Source: Rhodococcus coprophilus NBRC 100603 (GTDB lineage Bacteria; Actinomycetota; Actinomycetes; Mycobacteriales; Mycobacteriaceae). From it: a stretch of DNA of 64,000 nucleotides. This document shows positions 1 to 8,504 of the stretch, piece by piece; positions within the stretch are counted from its first letter, which is position 1; the number at the start of each line of letters is the position of its first letter. The position numbers were made by a program, and so were the translations under genes. The notes beneath the pieces are model-generated. The model ran no database searches and had not been told where the DNA came from. It worked only from the letters and a program-made list of their open reading frames with translations. The stretch is taken from positions 481,154 to 545,153 of the forward strand of contig NZ_BDAM01000005.1 in NCBI RefSeq assembly GCF_001895045.1. Reading direction: 5' to 3'.

Positions 1-386
1 ACCACACATGCGCCTGCGCTGTAGCCGGCGTACGCCAGTTCGTTGCGACCCACGAGGTCGGTGAGCACGGCGTCCGCCCCGCTGCGCGCCATCTGTGCAC
101 GCAGCACGAACGTGTTGCCGCCGCGCACCCACACCGAGCCGAACGCGGCGAGCCGCGCGCGCAGCGAGCCGGGGTCGCCGAGATGATCGCGCAGATCGAT
201 CTCCTCGGGGACGAATCCTCGTGAACGCAGCGGCGCCGACTCGCTGGTGACCGCGGCGCGGCGGGCAGTCGGCGGCCACGCGTCGGCGGCGTTGGCGATC
301 ACGGCGATGCGTCCCGGCGGACCCACGACCCGCAGGAACAGGTCCGGATCGGCGCCCAGCCGGTACGACGAGAGAAACAGCCGCAC
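1..386 (-). CDS. Peptidase S51 (dipeptidase E-like) family protein, partial
   Basis: The gene runs off the left edge, so only the N-terminal part (about 128 residues) is present. Translation from the GTG at 386 begins MRLFLSSYRLG and continues with a Rossmann-like segment (RIAVIANAAD), then RGGNTFVLRAQM and YAGYSAGACVV. The GNTF element and the serine in the YSAGA turn (nucleophile-elbow context) are typical of the class I glutamine amidotransferase-like peptidase E family, which cleaves Asp-X dipeptides or related amides in the cytoplasm. It starts 4 bases after the stop of the upstream gene, so the two are probably co-transcribed. The catalytic His/Glu region lies outside the window, so the exact substrate is open. 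Confidence 0.7.
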   Translation of the reverse strand, partial: MRLFLSSYRLGADPDLFLRVVGPPGRIAVIANAADAWPPTARRAAVTSESAPLRSRGFVPEEIDLRDHLGDPGSLRARLAAFGSVWVRGGNTFVLRAQMARSGADAVLTDLVGRNELAYAGYSAGACV

Positions 387-390
387 GGGA

Positions 391-1236
391 TCAGATCGTG
401 AAGGCGAGATTCTCGACGAGACGGCGTCCGACCGCGGTGTCGCCGCCGAGCGTGATCTCGTCGAGTCGGTCGACGGCGCGCACCCGGCCACCGGCCAGCC
501 GCACGAACAGGCCCGAGTCCATGGCGATCGTCGTAGTCGCCGGGCCGGACAGTGCGGGGACCGCCGCGGCACGTCCGTCGACCTCGACGTGGATGGTCCG
601 TGCGAGCGCGCCGGTCAGTTCGACTGTGATGCGCGCGCCGTCGGGGGCCTTGCCGAGCTTGCCGAACACGAACGGCACGGCACCGAATATCTCGGCGGAC
701 CCGAGTTCTGCACGTGGGCCGCCCTCGTCGCCCGGCTCACCGATGGCGTCCCGGATGTCGAGTTCGTGCAGCCAGCAATCGAAGACGCGGATGCGCATGA
801 AACGGCCGTAGGTCGCGCGGCCCACCGGGGTGTCGGCCGGCGCTGCGAAATCCTCCTGGGTCATCGCCGACAGCTGCTCGGTGCGGCGAGCGACGATCTG
901 CCGGTAGTGTTCGAGCACTTCGGCGCCGGGAGTTCCGCGAAGGGACTCGACCCAGTGTTCGTTGAACGCGCCGATCTCGTTGCGCACGTGGGGGAGTGCG
1001 TGCACGTCGATGTTCACGTGCGGCGCGTCGATGCCGGCGAGCATCGACTCGGTCCCGATGAGGTGAGCCATGATGTCCTTGACCGTCCAGCCGGGAAGAT
1101 TCGTCGGCGTGAACCATTCGTCCCCGTCGAGGCCGGCGACCAGAGAGTCGATCACCGCGAATTCTTCGAGCAGGAGCGGGCGGATGGTGTCGACGGGAAA
1201 TTCGACTGCGTCGGCGGTTTCCGGTTGTGGCGTCAT
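391..1236 (-). CDS. Maleylpyruvate isomerase family mycothiol-dependent enzyme (DinB-like fold)
   Basis: A 281-residue protein starting MTPQPETADAVEF. The N-terminal half has the DinB_2/MDMPI-N pattern of actinobacterial thiol-dependent enzymes: a helix around residues 25-40, then NLPGWTVKDIMAHLIGTE, in which the His after the conserved GW..KD segment is a likely metal ligand. A second conserved stretch, RIRVFDCWLHELDIRDA (about residues 150-166), carries another His and acidic residues of the metal site. The C-terminal third looks like the sterol-carrier-like MDMPI-C domain. Such enzymes use mycothiol for isomerisation or conjugation; the substrate is not predictable here. It overlaps the HIT gene upstream by 4 bases (ATGA), which indicates translational coupling. 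Confidence 0.82.
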   Translation of the reverse strand: MTPQPETADAVEFPVDTIRPLLLEEFAVIDSLVAGLDGDEWFTPTNLPGWTVKDIMAHLIGTESMLAGIDAPHVNIDVHALPHVRNEIGAFNEHWVESLRGTPGAEVLEHYRQIVARRTEQLSAMTQEDFAAPADTPVGRATYGRFMRIRVFDCWLHELDIRDAIGEPGDEGGPRAELGSAEIFGAVPFVFGKLGKAPDGARITVELTGALARTIHVEVDGRAAAVPALSGPATTTIAMDSGLFVRLAGGRVRAVDRLDEITLGGDTAVGRRLVENLAFTI

Positions 1237-1676
1237 GGATTCTTCTCCTCGGAGGCGAGACGGTCGAGTCCTGCACGAATTGCCGCAGCAGTGGCGTCGG
1301 GATCGTGGGCCCGGCGACGGACGAGACCGACACCGAGACGAATCCGGTCGCCCTTCCTGCGGGGAAGCAGGTGCAGATGGGCATGGAAGACGGACTGGAA
1401 CGCGGCACGGCCGTCGTTCAGAACCAGATTGGTGCCGTCGGTGGGGAGAGACGAACGGGTCAGTGCCCGGGCGAGGCGTTGCCCGGCACGGAACATCGAC
1501 GCACCGAGTTCGGGATCGAGATTCTCGAGACGCGAGACATGCTCACGCGGCACGACGAGTACGTGGCCGTTTGCGACAGGGCGGGCGTCGAGGAACGCGA
1601 CGACGTCGTCGTCCTCGTAGACCCGCGCGGCCGGTGCGGTACCGGCGACTATGTCGCAGAACACACAGGAACCCAT
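1233..1676 (-). CDS. HIT family hydrolase
   Basis: A 147-residue histidine-triad protein. The N-terminus MGSCVFCDIVAG contains two cysteines (C4, C7) that often bind zinc with a downstream His in this family. The triad HAHLH-LL lies at residues 98-104, where the middle His is the nucleophile in nucleotidyl hydrolase or transferase chemistry (AMP-NH2 or dinucleoside polyphosphate substrates). NGHVLVVPREHV around residues 36-47 is the conserved core strand. The length is normal for bacterial HinT-like proteins. The stop overlaps the start of the downstream DinB-like gene by 4 bases. Substrate specificity cannot be assigned from sequence alone. Confidence 0.9.
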   Translation of the reverse strand: MGSCVFCDIVAGTAPAARVYEDDDVVAFLDARPVANGHVLVVPREHVSRLENLDPELGASMFRAGQRLARALTRSSLPTDGTNLVLNDGRAAFQSVFHAHLHLLPRRKGDRIRLGVGLVRRRAHDPDATAAAIRAGLDRLASEEKNP

Positions 1677-1685
1677 CGGGTCACT

Positions 1686-2432
1686 CTAACGTCTCGACGC
1701 CGCCACCAGCCCCGGCAACCCCACTGCTGCCGTCGTCCGCCACACCGCCTCCACATGAGGGGACAACTCCGTGTCCTGGGGATTGATCTCGATAACGGGG
1801 ACGCCGTGACGGGCCGCCAGTTCGGGTAGCTCCGCCGCCGGGTACACGATGCCGGAAGTGCCCACGACCAGCAGCACGTCCGCGACGCGGAGGGCGCCGA
1901 CCGCAGCCTCCCAGGGTTGCCGAGGAAGCGCTTCACCGAACCACACCACGCCCGGGCGCGCTGCGCCGCCGCACGTTCCGCACGCCGGTGGCTCGAGACG
2001 CCTCACCGGTTCGGCAGGCGGTTCGGGCAGCTCCATCGGGAGGTCGCAACTACTGCACCGCGGGTCGAAGAGGCTTCCGTGCAGGTGCGCGAGAACCTTG
2101 CTGCCGGCACGCTCGTGCAGATCGTCGACGTTCTGAGTCACGATCGCCACCTTCACCGTGTGTGCCCAGTCGGCGAGCGCGTGATGACCCGCGTTGGGTG
2201 CGACGCTCCGCGCGAGTGCGACCCGCCACTGGTACCAGGCCCACACCACCGCGGGGTCGGCGCTCCACGCCTCCGGAGTCGCGAGAGCTGCTGCATCGAA
2301 GTCCTCCCACAGACCCGTCTGCGCATCGCGGAAGGTGGGGACACCGCTCTCGGCCGACATTCCTGCGCCGGTGAGCACCGCTACGCGGCGCGCGGTGCGC
2401 GTGAGATCGAGGACCGCGGCAGGAACATCCAT
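1686..2432 (-). CDS. cobB: NAD-dependent protein deacylase, Sir2 family
   Basis: A 248-residue sirtuin that removes acetyl or succinyl groups from lysines using NAD. Visible motifs are the NAD-binding GAGMSAESGVPTFRD (residues 22-36), TQNVDDLHERAG (about 106-117) and HLHGSLF with the catalytic His near 125. A four-cysteine zinc site follows (CSSC, then CGTC about 25 residues on). Class III sirtuins (CobB/SIRT5 type) usually also show Tyr and Arg near the acyl pocket; the WAWYQWRVA stretch supplies such residues, so desuccinylase activity is possible. It ends 10 bases upstream of the HIT gene and probably heads this small minus-strand operon. Confidence 0.92.
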   Translation of the reverse strand: MDVPAAVLDLTRTARRVAVLTGAGMSAESGVPTFRDAQTGLWEDFDAAALATPEAWSADPAVVWAWYQWRVALARSVAPNAGHHALADWAHTVKVAIVTQNVDDLHERAGSKVLAHLHGSLFDPRCSSCDLPMELPEPPAEPVRRLEPPACGTCGGAARPGVVWFGEALPRQPWEAAVGALRVADVLLVVGTSGIVYPAAELPELAARHGVPVIEINPQDTELSPHVEAVWRTTAAVGLPGLVAASRR

Positions 2433-2516
2433 GGAGCTCAGGGTAGAAGAGTGCCGGGGCCGCCGGGCCGTATCTCTTTCCGTCAGTCCTCGGACTGTCG
2501 GCGCTCCTCCGGAGAG

Positions 2517-2879
2517 TCAGTGCTCTCTCAGGTAGTCGGCGAGTACCCGCGCGCCGCTGTGCTCGACGTCGCGAGTTGCCGTGAGCAGCACGAGCGCGCG
2601 GCCGTTCGCCGCCTCGTCGAGACGGGCGATGGCGTCGGTCGCTGCCGGTGATGCGAGTTCTCGGCGGTACCGATCACGGAACTCCGTGAACAGGGAGGTG
2701 TCGTGTGAGTACCACTTGCGGAGATCTGTCGAGGGAGCGAGATTCTGGGCCCATTCGTCGTAGTGGAAGGCGTCCCGCCGGAGGCCTCGCGGCCAGAGCC
2801 GGTCGACGAGGACCCGGAACGGCACCTCGTCGCCCGGGTGGTCGTAGACCCGTTCGACGGTGACCGTGCGGTGTGGCAT
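2517..2879 (-). CDS. DUF488 family protein
   Basis: A 120-residue protein starting MPHRTVTVERVYDHPG. The diagnostic segment is VLVDRLWPRGLRRDAFHYDEW, followed by LAPSTDLRKWYSHD and the C-terminal VLLTATRDVEHSGARVLADYL, all typical of the short DUF488 proteins (YeaO-like), whose biochemical role is not established. I chose the ATG at 2879 because it follows AAAGGAAA at good spacing; an upstream in-frame ATG at 2906 adds nine residues (MSVKRKGNA) with no better ribosome site. It is separated from the sirtuin gene by 84 bases and reads in the same direction. Confidence 0.85.
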   Translation of the reverse strand: MPHRTVTVERVYDHPGDEVPFRVLVDRLWPRGLRRDAFHYDEWAQNLAPSTDLRKWYSHDTSLFTEFRDRYRRELASPAATDAIARLDEAANGRALVLLTATRDVEHSGARVLADYLREH

Positions 2880-3127
2880 GGCGTTTCCTTTCCGCTTCAC
2901 GCTCACAGTAGTTGCGGCAAGCTTGTGAAGTGAGGTGTGTCACATTCTTGCATCATCTTGCTGTTCGGACTCGATTCAGACGATTCGTGCAAGTTGCAGG
3001 TCGGGTGCCGTCCCGGTAGGTCTGCATGGAGTCACTACGAGTGCGGGCCGTCACATGGCCCATCGCCACGCACATCTCGCCGCCGATCGCGGCGCCGCGC
3101 ATTTCATCGACGCAGGAGTCAGAGAAA

Positions 3128-4255
3128 TTGAGTACCGAAGGATCGAATACGGGGAGCGGAGTGCACCGTCGTCCGACCATCGGCGTGGTTCGCGAAACCC
3201 ACGACGGTGAGCGGCGTGTCGCGCTCGTGCCGAAGATCGTGCCGTCGTTGACCGCGAAGGGCTTCGACGTGGTCGTCGAAGCCGGCGCCGGTCTCGGCGC
3301 GCTCATTCCCGACGCCGCTTACAAGGAGGCCGGCGCGCAGATCGGCGACGCCTGGTCGGCCGACGTGGTCGTCAAGGTCGCGCCGCCCAGTGACGCGGAG
3401 ATCGCCCGGCTCGGCTCGGGACGCCGCCTGATCGGTTTCCTCGCACCGCGCAACGCCGACAACCAGATCGGGGCGCTCGCCGCTGCCGGTGTGGAGGCAT
3501 ACGCCGTCGAGGCCATCCCGCGTATCTCCCGTGCGCAGGTCATGGACGCGCTGTCGTCGCAGGCCAACGTCGCCGGCTACAAGGCCGTCCTCGTCGCTGC
3601 CAACGAATCCACCCGGTTCTTCCCGATGCTCACCACCGCGGCCGGCACGGTCAAGCCCGCCACGGTGCTGGTCCTCGGCGTGGGTGTGGCAGGTCTGCAG
3701 GCGCTCGCGACCGCCAAGCGTCTCGGCGGCCGCACCACCGGATACGACGTGCGTCCCGAGGTCGCGGACCAGGTGCGTTCGGTCGGCGCCCAGTGGCTCG
3801 ACCTCGGCATCGACGCCGCCGGTGAGGGCGGATACGCCCGTGAACTCAGCGACGACGAGCGCGCCCAGCAGCAGCAGGCACTCGAGAACGCCATCAAGGG
3901 CTTCGACGTCGTCATCACCACCGCACTGGTGCCCGGCCGCCCCGCGCCGCGTCTGGTGACCGCCGCGGCCGTGGAGGGAATGCGGCCCGGTTCGGTCATC
4001 GTCGACCTCGCCGGCGAGACCGGCGGCAACTGCGAGCTCACCGAACCCGGCAAGACCGTCGTCAAGCACGGGGTGACCATCTGCTCGCCGCTGAACCTTC
4101 CCGCGACGATGCCCGAGCACGCCTCGGAGCTGTACTCGAAGAACGTCGCCGCCTTGCTCGAACTCATGCTCGACGAGAACGGCACGCCGGCCCCGGACTT
4201 CTCGGACGAGATTCTCGCCGAGGCGTGCGTGACCCGCTCGAAGGAGACCCCCTAG
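3128..4255 (+). CDS. pntA: NAD(P) transhydrogenase subunit alpha, part 1 (NAD(H)-binding domain)
   Basis: The cytoplasmic domain I of proton-translocating transhydrogenase, which binds NAD(H). The family signature is VVRETHDGERRVALVPK near the N-terminus; the Rossmann segment VLVLGVGVAGLQALATAKRLG and the later VIVDLAGETGGNCE are also clear. The start is uncertain. I chose TTG at 3128 because AGGAG at 3114-3118 lies 9 bases upstream. GTG at 3161 (MHRRPTIGVV) is the main alternative, and an ATG at 3026 would add a 34-residue extension that does not look like the family. The stop is directly followed by the ATG of the next subunit. It forms a three-gene split transhydrogenase with the two downstream genes. 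Confidence 0.93.
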   Translation: MSTEGSNTGSGVHRRPTIGVVRETHDGERRVALVPKIVPSLTAKGFDVVVEAGAGLGALIPDAAYKEAGAQIGDAWSADVVVKVAPPSDAEIARLGSGRRLIGFLAPRNADNQIGALAAAGVEAYAVEAIPRISRAQVMDALSSQANVAGYKAVLVAANESTRFFPMLTTAAGTVKPATVLVLGVGVAGLQALATAKRLGGRTTGYDVRPEVADQVRSVGAQWLDLGIDAAGEGGYARELSDDERAQQQQALENAIKGFDVVITTALVPGRPAPRLVTAAAVEGMRPGSVIVDLAGETGGNCELTEPGKTVVKHGVTICSPLNLPATMPEHASELYSKNVAALLELMLDENGTPAPDFSDEILAEACVTRSKETP

Positions 4256-4591
4256 ATGTACAACGAACTGTTGGCGAACATCGCGATCCTGGTGCTGTCC
4301 GGGTTCGTCGGTTTCGCAGTGATTTCCAAAGTTCCCAACACACTGCACACCCCGTTGATGTCGGGCACCAACGCCATTCACGGCATCGTCGTGCTCGGTG
4401 CCCTGGTAGTGCTCGGCCACCTCCCGGCCGACGCGCCGTGGAGCATCAAGGTCATCTTGTTCGTGGCGCTGGTGTTCGGCACGCTCAACGTGGTCGGTGG
4501 CTTCGTCGTGACCGACCGCATGCTCGCAATGTTCAAGCCCAAGAAAGACTCCGGCAAGCCCGCCGCGACCGAGGGAGCCGACGCCCGATGA
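4256..4591 (+). CDS. pntAB: NAD(P) transhydrogenase subunit alpha, part 2 (membrane segment)
   Basis: A 111-residue membrane protein with three or four hydrophobic helices: residues about 7-25, 39-55 and 63-85. It corresponds to the C-terminal membrane part of E. coli PntA, which is a separate polypeptide in actinobacteria and many alpha-proteobacteria. The conserved PNTLHTPLMSGTNAIHGIVV segment lies in the first half. It contributes to the proton channel together with PntB. It starts immediately after the pntA stop and overlaps pntB by 4 bases (ATGA), so the three subunits are translationally coupled. The charged C-terminus (FKPKKDSGKP) is cytoplasmic. Confidence 0.93.
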   Translation: MYNELLANIAILVLSGFVGFAVISKVPNTLHTPLMSGTNAIHGIVVLGALVVLGHLPADAPWSIKVILFVALVFGTLNVVGGFVVTDRMLAMFKPKKDSGKPAATEGADAR

Positions 4592-6018
4592 GTTACCTCG
4601 TGTCCATCCTCTACATCGTCGCGTTCGGCATGTTCATCTACGGTCTGATGGGCCTGACCGGCCCGAAGACCGCGGTGCGCGGCAACTACATCGCTGCCGT
4701 GGGCATGCTGCTCGCCGTCGTCGCGACCCTGATCGACATCCGCGACACCGGCAACTGGATCATCATCGTCGCCGGCCTGGTCGTCGGTGTCGTCCTGGGT
4801 GTCCCGCCGGCCCTGCGCACCAAGATGACTGCGATGCCGCAGTTGGTCGCCATGTTCAACGGCGTCGGTGGTGGCACCGTCGCCCTCATCGCCTGGGCCG
4901 AGTTCCTCGACACCGACGGTTTCACCCAGATCGACGGCGAGCCCACCGTCCACATCGTCATCGGTTCGCTGTTCGCCGCGATCATCGGCTCCATCTCCTT
5001 CTGGGGTTCGATCGTCGCCTACGTCAAGCTTCAGGAACTGCTGAACAAGAACGTCGAGAAGAAGCTGGTCGGCGGCGCGAAGCTGTTCCAGATCGCCAAC
5101 GTCCTGCTCGCCGTGGCGTCGCTCGCGATCGCCGTCTACATCGGGATCAACGCCGATCCCGCCAATGATCCGACCGCCGGTATCTGGATCCTCGCGCTGC
5201 TCGTCGTCGCGGGCCTGATGGGTCTGTTCGTCGTGCTCCCCATCGGCGGCGCCGACATGCCGGTCGTCATCTCGCTGCTCAACGCTCTGACCGGTCTGTC
5301 GGCCGCGGCCGCGGGCCTCGCGCTGAACAACACCGCGATGATCGTCGCGGGCATGATCGTCGGTGCATCCGGCACGATCCTCACCAACCTCATGGCCAAG
5401 GCCATGAACCGGTCGATCCCCGCGATCGTGTTCGGTTCGTTCGGGGGTGACGGCGGAGTGGCCGGTGTCACCGACGCGACCGGCGGCACCGTCAAGTCGA
5501 CGTCCTCGTCCGACGCGGCGATCCAGATGGCCTACGCCAACCAGGTCATCGTGGTGCCCGGCTACGGCCTCGCCGTCGCACAGGCGCAGCACGCGGTCAA
5601 GGAGATGGCGTCGCTCCTCGAACAGCGCGGTGTCGAGGTCAAGTACGCGATCCATCCTGTCGCGGGACGGATGCCGGGTCACATGAACGTCCTGCTCGCC
5701 GAGGCCGAGGTGTCCTACGACGCGCTCAAGGAGATGGACGACATCAACGGGGAGTTCAACCGCACCGACGTCACCATCGTCATCGGCGCGAACGACGTCA
5801 CCAACCCCGCCGCGCGCAACGACTCGTCCAGCCCGATCTACGGAATGCCGATCCTCAACGTGGATCAGTCGAAGTCCGTCATCGTGCTCAAGCGGTCGAT
5901 GAGTTCCGGTTACGCGGGCATCGACAACCCGCTGTTCACGGCGGACAACACCTCGATGTTGTTCGGCGACGCGAAGAAGATGGTCGCCGAGGTCACCGAA
6001 GAGCTGAAAGCTCTCTGA
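4588..6018 (+). CDS. pntB: NAD(P) transhydrogenase subunit beta
   Basis: A 476-residue subunit carrying about nine membrane helices in the N-terminal 270 residues and the soluble NADP(H)-binding domain III at the C-terminus. Domain III motifs are VIVVPGYGLAVAQAQHAVKE, HPVAGRMPGHMNVLLAEA and TIVIGANDVTNPAA, the known NADP-binding loops. The enzyme couples proton flow to hydride transfer from NADH to NADP and supplies NADPH for biosynthesis and redox defence. It overlaps the upstream gene by 4 bases and is followed 13 bases later by a strong hairpin terminator, so it ends the operon. Confidence 0.96.
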   Translation: MSYLVSILYIVAFGMFIYGLMGLTGPKTAVRGNYIAAVGMLLAVVATLIDIRDTGNWIIIVAGLVVGVVLGVPPALRTKMTAMPQLVAMFNGVGGGTVALIAWAEFLDTDGFTQIDGEPTVHIVIGSLFAAIIGSISFWGSIVAYVKLQELLNKNVEKKLVGGAKLFQIANVLLAVASLAIAVYIGINADPANDPTAGIWILALLVVAGLMGLFVVLPIGGADMPVVISLLNALTGLSAAAAGLALNNTAMIVAGMIVGASGTILTNLMAKAMNRSIPAIVFGSFGGDGGVAGVTDATGGTVKSTSSSDAAIQMAYANQVIVVPGYGLAVAQAQHAVKEMASLLEQRGVEVKYAIHPVAGRMPGHMNVLLAEAEVSYDALKEMDDINGEFNRTDVTIVIGANDVTNPAARNDSSSPIYGMPILNVDQSKSVIVLKRSMSSGYAGIDNPLFTADNTSMLFGDAKKMVAEVTEELKAL

Positions 6019-6031
6019 CCTTTCTTTCCCG

Positions 6032-6069
6032 CACCGGCGCCCACGCGGATCACCGCGTGGGCGCCGGTG
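6032..6069 (+). terminator. Perfect 17-bp hairpin after pntB
   Basis: CACCGGCGCCCACGCGG pairs perfectly with CCGCGTGGGCGCCGGTG across a 4-base loop (atca). It lies between the convergent pntB and E2 genes. There is no T-run on the plus side, which is common for actinobacterial terminators, and it may act in both directions. Confidence 0.8.
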
Positions 6070-6171
6070 TCGTCGGTACAGACGACGCGCGAGCGAGACG
6101 GACGCCGTCCGCACAGAATCGGTCACGAGCGAAAGGGACCGAGCCTGACGGCTGACCCCTGGACCGCACCG

Positions 6172-7506
6172 TCAAACGCTGCCGAGGAGCGCGGGCACCG
6201 GGTCGCCGAGGAACCGGCCGATCCCGGCGAGCGCGCGGCCGGCCTGCTCGCCGTCGACGAGACGATGGTCGAACGAGAGCGACAGACTCACGACCTTGCG
6301 GACCGCGAGTGCCCCGTCGATCACCCACGGACGATCGGCGATGGCACCCACCGCGAGGATCGCCGCTTCCCCCGGGTTGAGGATCGGCGTGCCCGCTTCG
6401 ATCCCGAAAACCCCGATGTTGGTGACGGACACCGTGGAACCGGTCAGCTCGGCCGGTGACGCCCGCCCGGTCCGTGCCCGATCGGCGGCCTCGGCGATCG
6501 CACCTGCCAGGTCCGGGAGCGGCAGGCGCGCGGTGTCGCGCACGACCGGAACCTTCAATCCGTCCGGTGTGGCGGCGGCGATCCCGAGATGTACGTCGCG
6601 GTGGACGACGATCTCCCCGGCCGCGTCGTCCCAGCGCGAATTGAGCGACGGCTCGTCGGCGATCGCGCGTATCAACGCCCGCGCGACGATCGTCAACGCC
6701 GTCAGATGCCGCCCGTCGAATGCCGGTTCGCTGCGCAAGCGCGTGACGAGGTCCACGGTGCCGGTCACATCGCAGGTGAGAAACACGGTCGCGTGCGGCG
6801 CGGTGAATGCGCTGCGGGTCACCGCGTCCGCCGTGCGCTTGCGGACGCCGCGGATCGGCACCCGGGTGGTCGGCGAAGTGGAGGCGGAGCCGTTGAGGGT
6901 GTGCTCGACGGCTTCCTTGCCGTCGGTCCCGGCCGCGCGCCGCACGTCCTCGGTCGTGATGACACCGCCGGGGCCGGTGCCCGGGACATCCGACAGATCG
7001 ACTCCCCGCAGTGCCGCTTCACGCCGCGCGCCCGGCTTGGCGTCCGGCCGGTGTACCGGAACCGCGTCATGGTCCGGCGCAGTTTCGGGCGGTCGGCCAC
7101 GTGCCGCGCGCCGGCTGACGGGCGCAGCCCCCGGGCCGTAACCGACGAGCACTGCCGGGCGCCCTTCGGACGGCGCTTCGGCTGTGGACCGGCCGGGAGT
7201 CTGTGTATCACCCTGCGGCGCAGCACCGACCGCGATCCGCAACAGCGGGCTGCCCACGGGGATGGTCTCACCGGGGGCCGCGAGAAGTTCGGCGACGGTG
7301 CCGGCGAACGGTGACGGAAGCTCCACGGTCGCCTTCGCTGTCTCCACCTCGCCGATGACCTGATTGAGCTCGAGTCGGTCACCGGTCTGAACGGACCACG
7401 ACACCCACTCACCTTCGGTGAGGCCTTCCCCGAGATCCGGCAGGCGGAACTCCTCGACGGACTGTGACAACTCGACGGACTGTGACAACTCGACGGACTG
7501 CGACAT
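6172..7506 (-). CDS. bkdC: Dihydrolipoamide acyltransferase E2 of a branched-chain 2-oxoacid dehydrogenase complex
   Basis: A 444-residue E2 subunit. An N-terminal lipoyl domain (residues about 19-95) has lipoyl Lys58 in VETAKATVELPSP. A peripheral subunit-binding domain (about 135-185, ending GPGGVITTEDVRRA) and a catalytic acyltransferase domain follow, with the HRLVDG active-site motif near the C-terminus (SLSFDHRLVDGEQAG). It transfers acyl groups from E1 to CoA. The ATG at 7506 follows GGAAAG and is preferred; the ATG at 7524 would overlap the E1 beta stop but has a poor ribosome site. The first 18 residues are a tandem SQSVEL repeat not expected in the family. The gene order E1 alpha-E1 beta-E2 matches M. 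tuberculosis Rv2497c-Rv2495c. Confidence 0.93.
   Translation of the reverse strand: MSQSVELSQSVELSQSVEEFRLPDLGEGLTEGEWVSWSVQTGDRLELNQVIGEVETAKATVELPSPFAGTVAELLAAPGETIPVGSPLLRIAVGAAPQGDTQTPGRSTAEAPSEGRPAVLVGYGPGAAPVSRRAARGRPPETAPDHDAVPVHRPDAKPGARREAALRGVDLSDVPGTGPGGVITTEDVRRAAGTDGKEAVEHTLNGSASTSPTTRVPIRGVRKRTADAVTRSAFTAPHATVFLTCDVTGTVDLVTRLRSEPAFDGRHLTALTIVARALIRAIADEPSLNSRWDDAAGEIVVHRDVHLGIAAATPDGLKVPVVRDTARLPLPDLAGAIAEAADRARTGRASPAELTGSTVSVTNIGVFGIEAGTPILNPGEAAILAVGAIADRPWVIDGALAVRKVVSLSLSFDHRLVDGEQAGRALAGIGRFLGDPVPALLGSV
7453..7506 (-). repeat. Triple 18-bp direct repeat at the E2 start codon
   Basis: Three adjacent 18-bp units (7453-7470, 7471-7488, 7489-7506; plus-strand unit CTCGACGGACTGTGACAA, with two changes in the last) encode SQSVE(L/E) three times, beginning at the start codon itself. 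One unit would be enough for a normal lipoyl-domain N-terminus, so this looks like in-frame slippage expansion. Confidence 0.95.
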
Positions 7507-7520
7507 CGTCTTTCCTTCCG

Positions 7521-8504
7521 TCATGCCGCGAGCGCGCGATCCACTGCGGCGAGGATCCGGTCGGGGTCCGGCCGGTGGTGCGATTCGAGCTTGGCGGGCG
7601 GATACGGAATGTCGAACCCGCCGACACGCAGAACCGGCGCTTCGAGTTGGTAGAAGCACCGCTCGGTGATGTGCGCGGCGATCTCCGCGCCGATACCGCA
7701 GAACACGGGTGCCTCCTGCAAGACGACCAGGCGGCCGGTGCGGCGAACGGACTCCTCGATCGTGTCGAAGTCGATGGGTGACAGCGACCGGAGATCGACG
7801 ACCTCGAGCGATTGTCCCTCGGCGGCAGCGATATCCGCTGCTTGCAGCGCCGGCGGCACCATGGCGCCGAACGTCACGACGGTGGCGTCGCTTCCCGCGC
7901 GAAGGATGCGGGCACGGTCGAGAGGGAGATCGGGTCCGCTGTCCAGGTCGACCTCGCCGCGCTCCCAGTACCGGTGTTTCGGTTCGAGGAACACCACGGG
8001 ATCGTCGAGTGCGACGGCTTGCTGGATCATCCAGTACGCATCCGACGGGCTGCCAGGGCTGACCGTGCGAAGACCGGCGGTGTGGGCGAAGTATGCCTCG
8101 GGCGACTCCGAATGGTGTTCGACCGCACCGATTCCGCCGCCGTAGGGGATGCGGATGGTGAGCGGCGCGGTGACTGCGCCCGCGGTGCGATAGTGGATTT
8201 TCGCGACTTGCGAAACGATCTGGTCGAAGGCGGGGTAGACGAAGCCGTCGAACTGGATCTCACACACGGGCCGGTATCCGCGCAGAGCCATCCCGAATGC
8301 CGTTCCCACGATGCCCGATTCCGCGAGCGGTGTATCCATCACCCGCCCTTCACCGAAGTCTTTCTGCAAGGTGTCGGTGACCCGGAAGACGCCGCCGAGC
8401 CGGCCGACGTCTTCGCCCATCACGATCACTTTCCGGTCCTGTTCGAGGACCCGGCGCAGCCCCGCGTTGAGTGCCGCTCCGAGCGCCATCGTCGTGGTGG
8501 TCAT
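7521..8504 (-). CDS. bkdB: 2-oxoacid dehydrogenase E1 component, beta subunit
   Basis: A 327-residue transketolase-like subunit. Recognisable parts are GEDVGRLGGVFRVTDTLQ (residues about 30-47), TPLAESGIVGTAFGMALRG, EIQFDGFVYPAFDQI and the C-terminal VLRVGGFDIPYPPAK. It pairs with the alpha subunit to form the heterotetramer that decarboxylates branched-chain 2-oxoacids with thiamine diphosphate. It overlaps the alpha gene by 4 bases at 8501-8504. The next gene start lies 14 bases beyond its stop, or overlaps if the earlier E2 ATG is used. The substrate class is inferred from the order with a divergent Lrp-type regulator; a pyruvate dehydrogenase is less likely because corynebacteriales use a homodimeric AceE for that. 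Confidence 0.92.
   Translation of the reverse strand: MTTTTMALGAALNAGLRRVLEQDRKVIVMGEDVGRLGGVFRVTDTLQKDFGEGRVMDTPLAESGIVGTAFGMALRGYRPVCEIQFDGFVYPAFDQIVSQVAKIHYRTAGAVTAPLTIRIPYGGGIGAVEHHSESPEAYFAHTAGLRTVSPGSPSDAYWMIQQAVALDDPVVFLEPKHRYWERGEVDLDSGPDLPLDRARILRAGSDATVVTFGAMVPPALQAADIAAAEGQSLEVVDLRSLSPIDFDTIEESVRRTGRLVVLQEAPVFCGIGAEIAAHITERCFYQLEAPVLRVGGFDIPYPPAKLESHHRPDPDRILAAVDRALAA

Noticed and set aside
247..1620. A 457-codon plus-strand frame over the first genes
   Set aside because: Opposite to three recognisable minus-strand genes and without any family features.
3026..3127. N-terminal extension of PntA from ATG 3026
   Set aside because: The 34 residues do not resemble the family and no ribosome site precedes that ATG; TTG at 3128 has AGGAG at ideal distance.
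4378..6126. A 582-codon minus-strand frame opposite pntAB-pntB
   Set aside because: Asp/Arg/Gly-rich shadow sequence with no domain; transhydrogenase subunits are clear.
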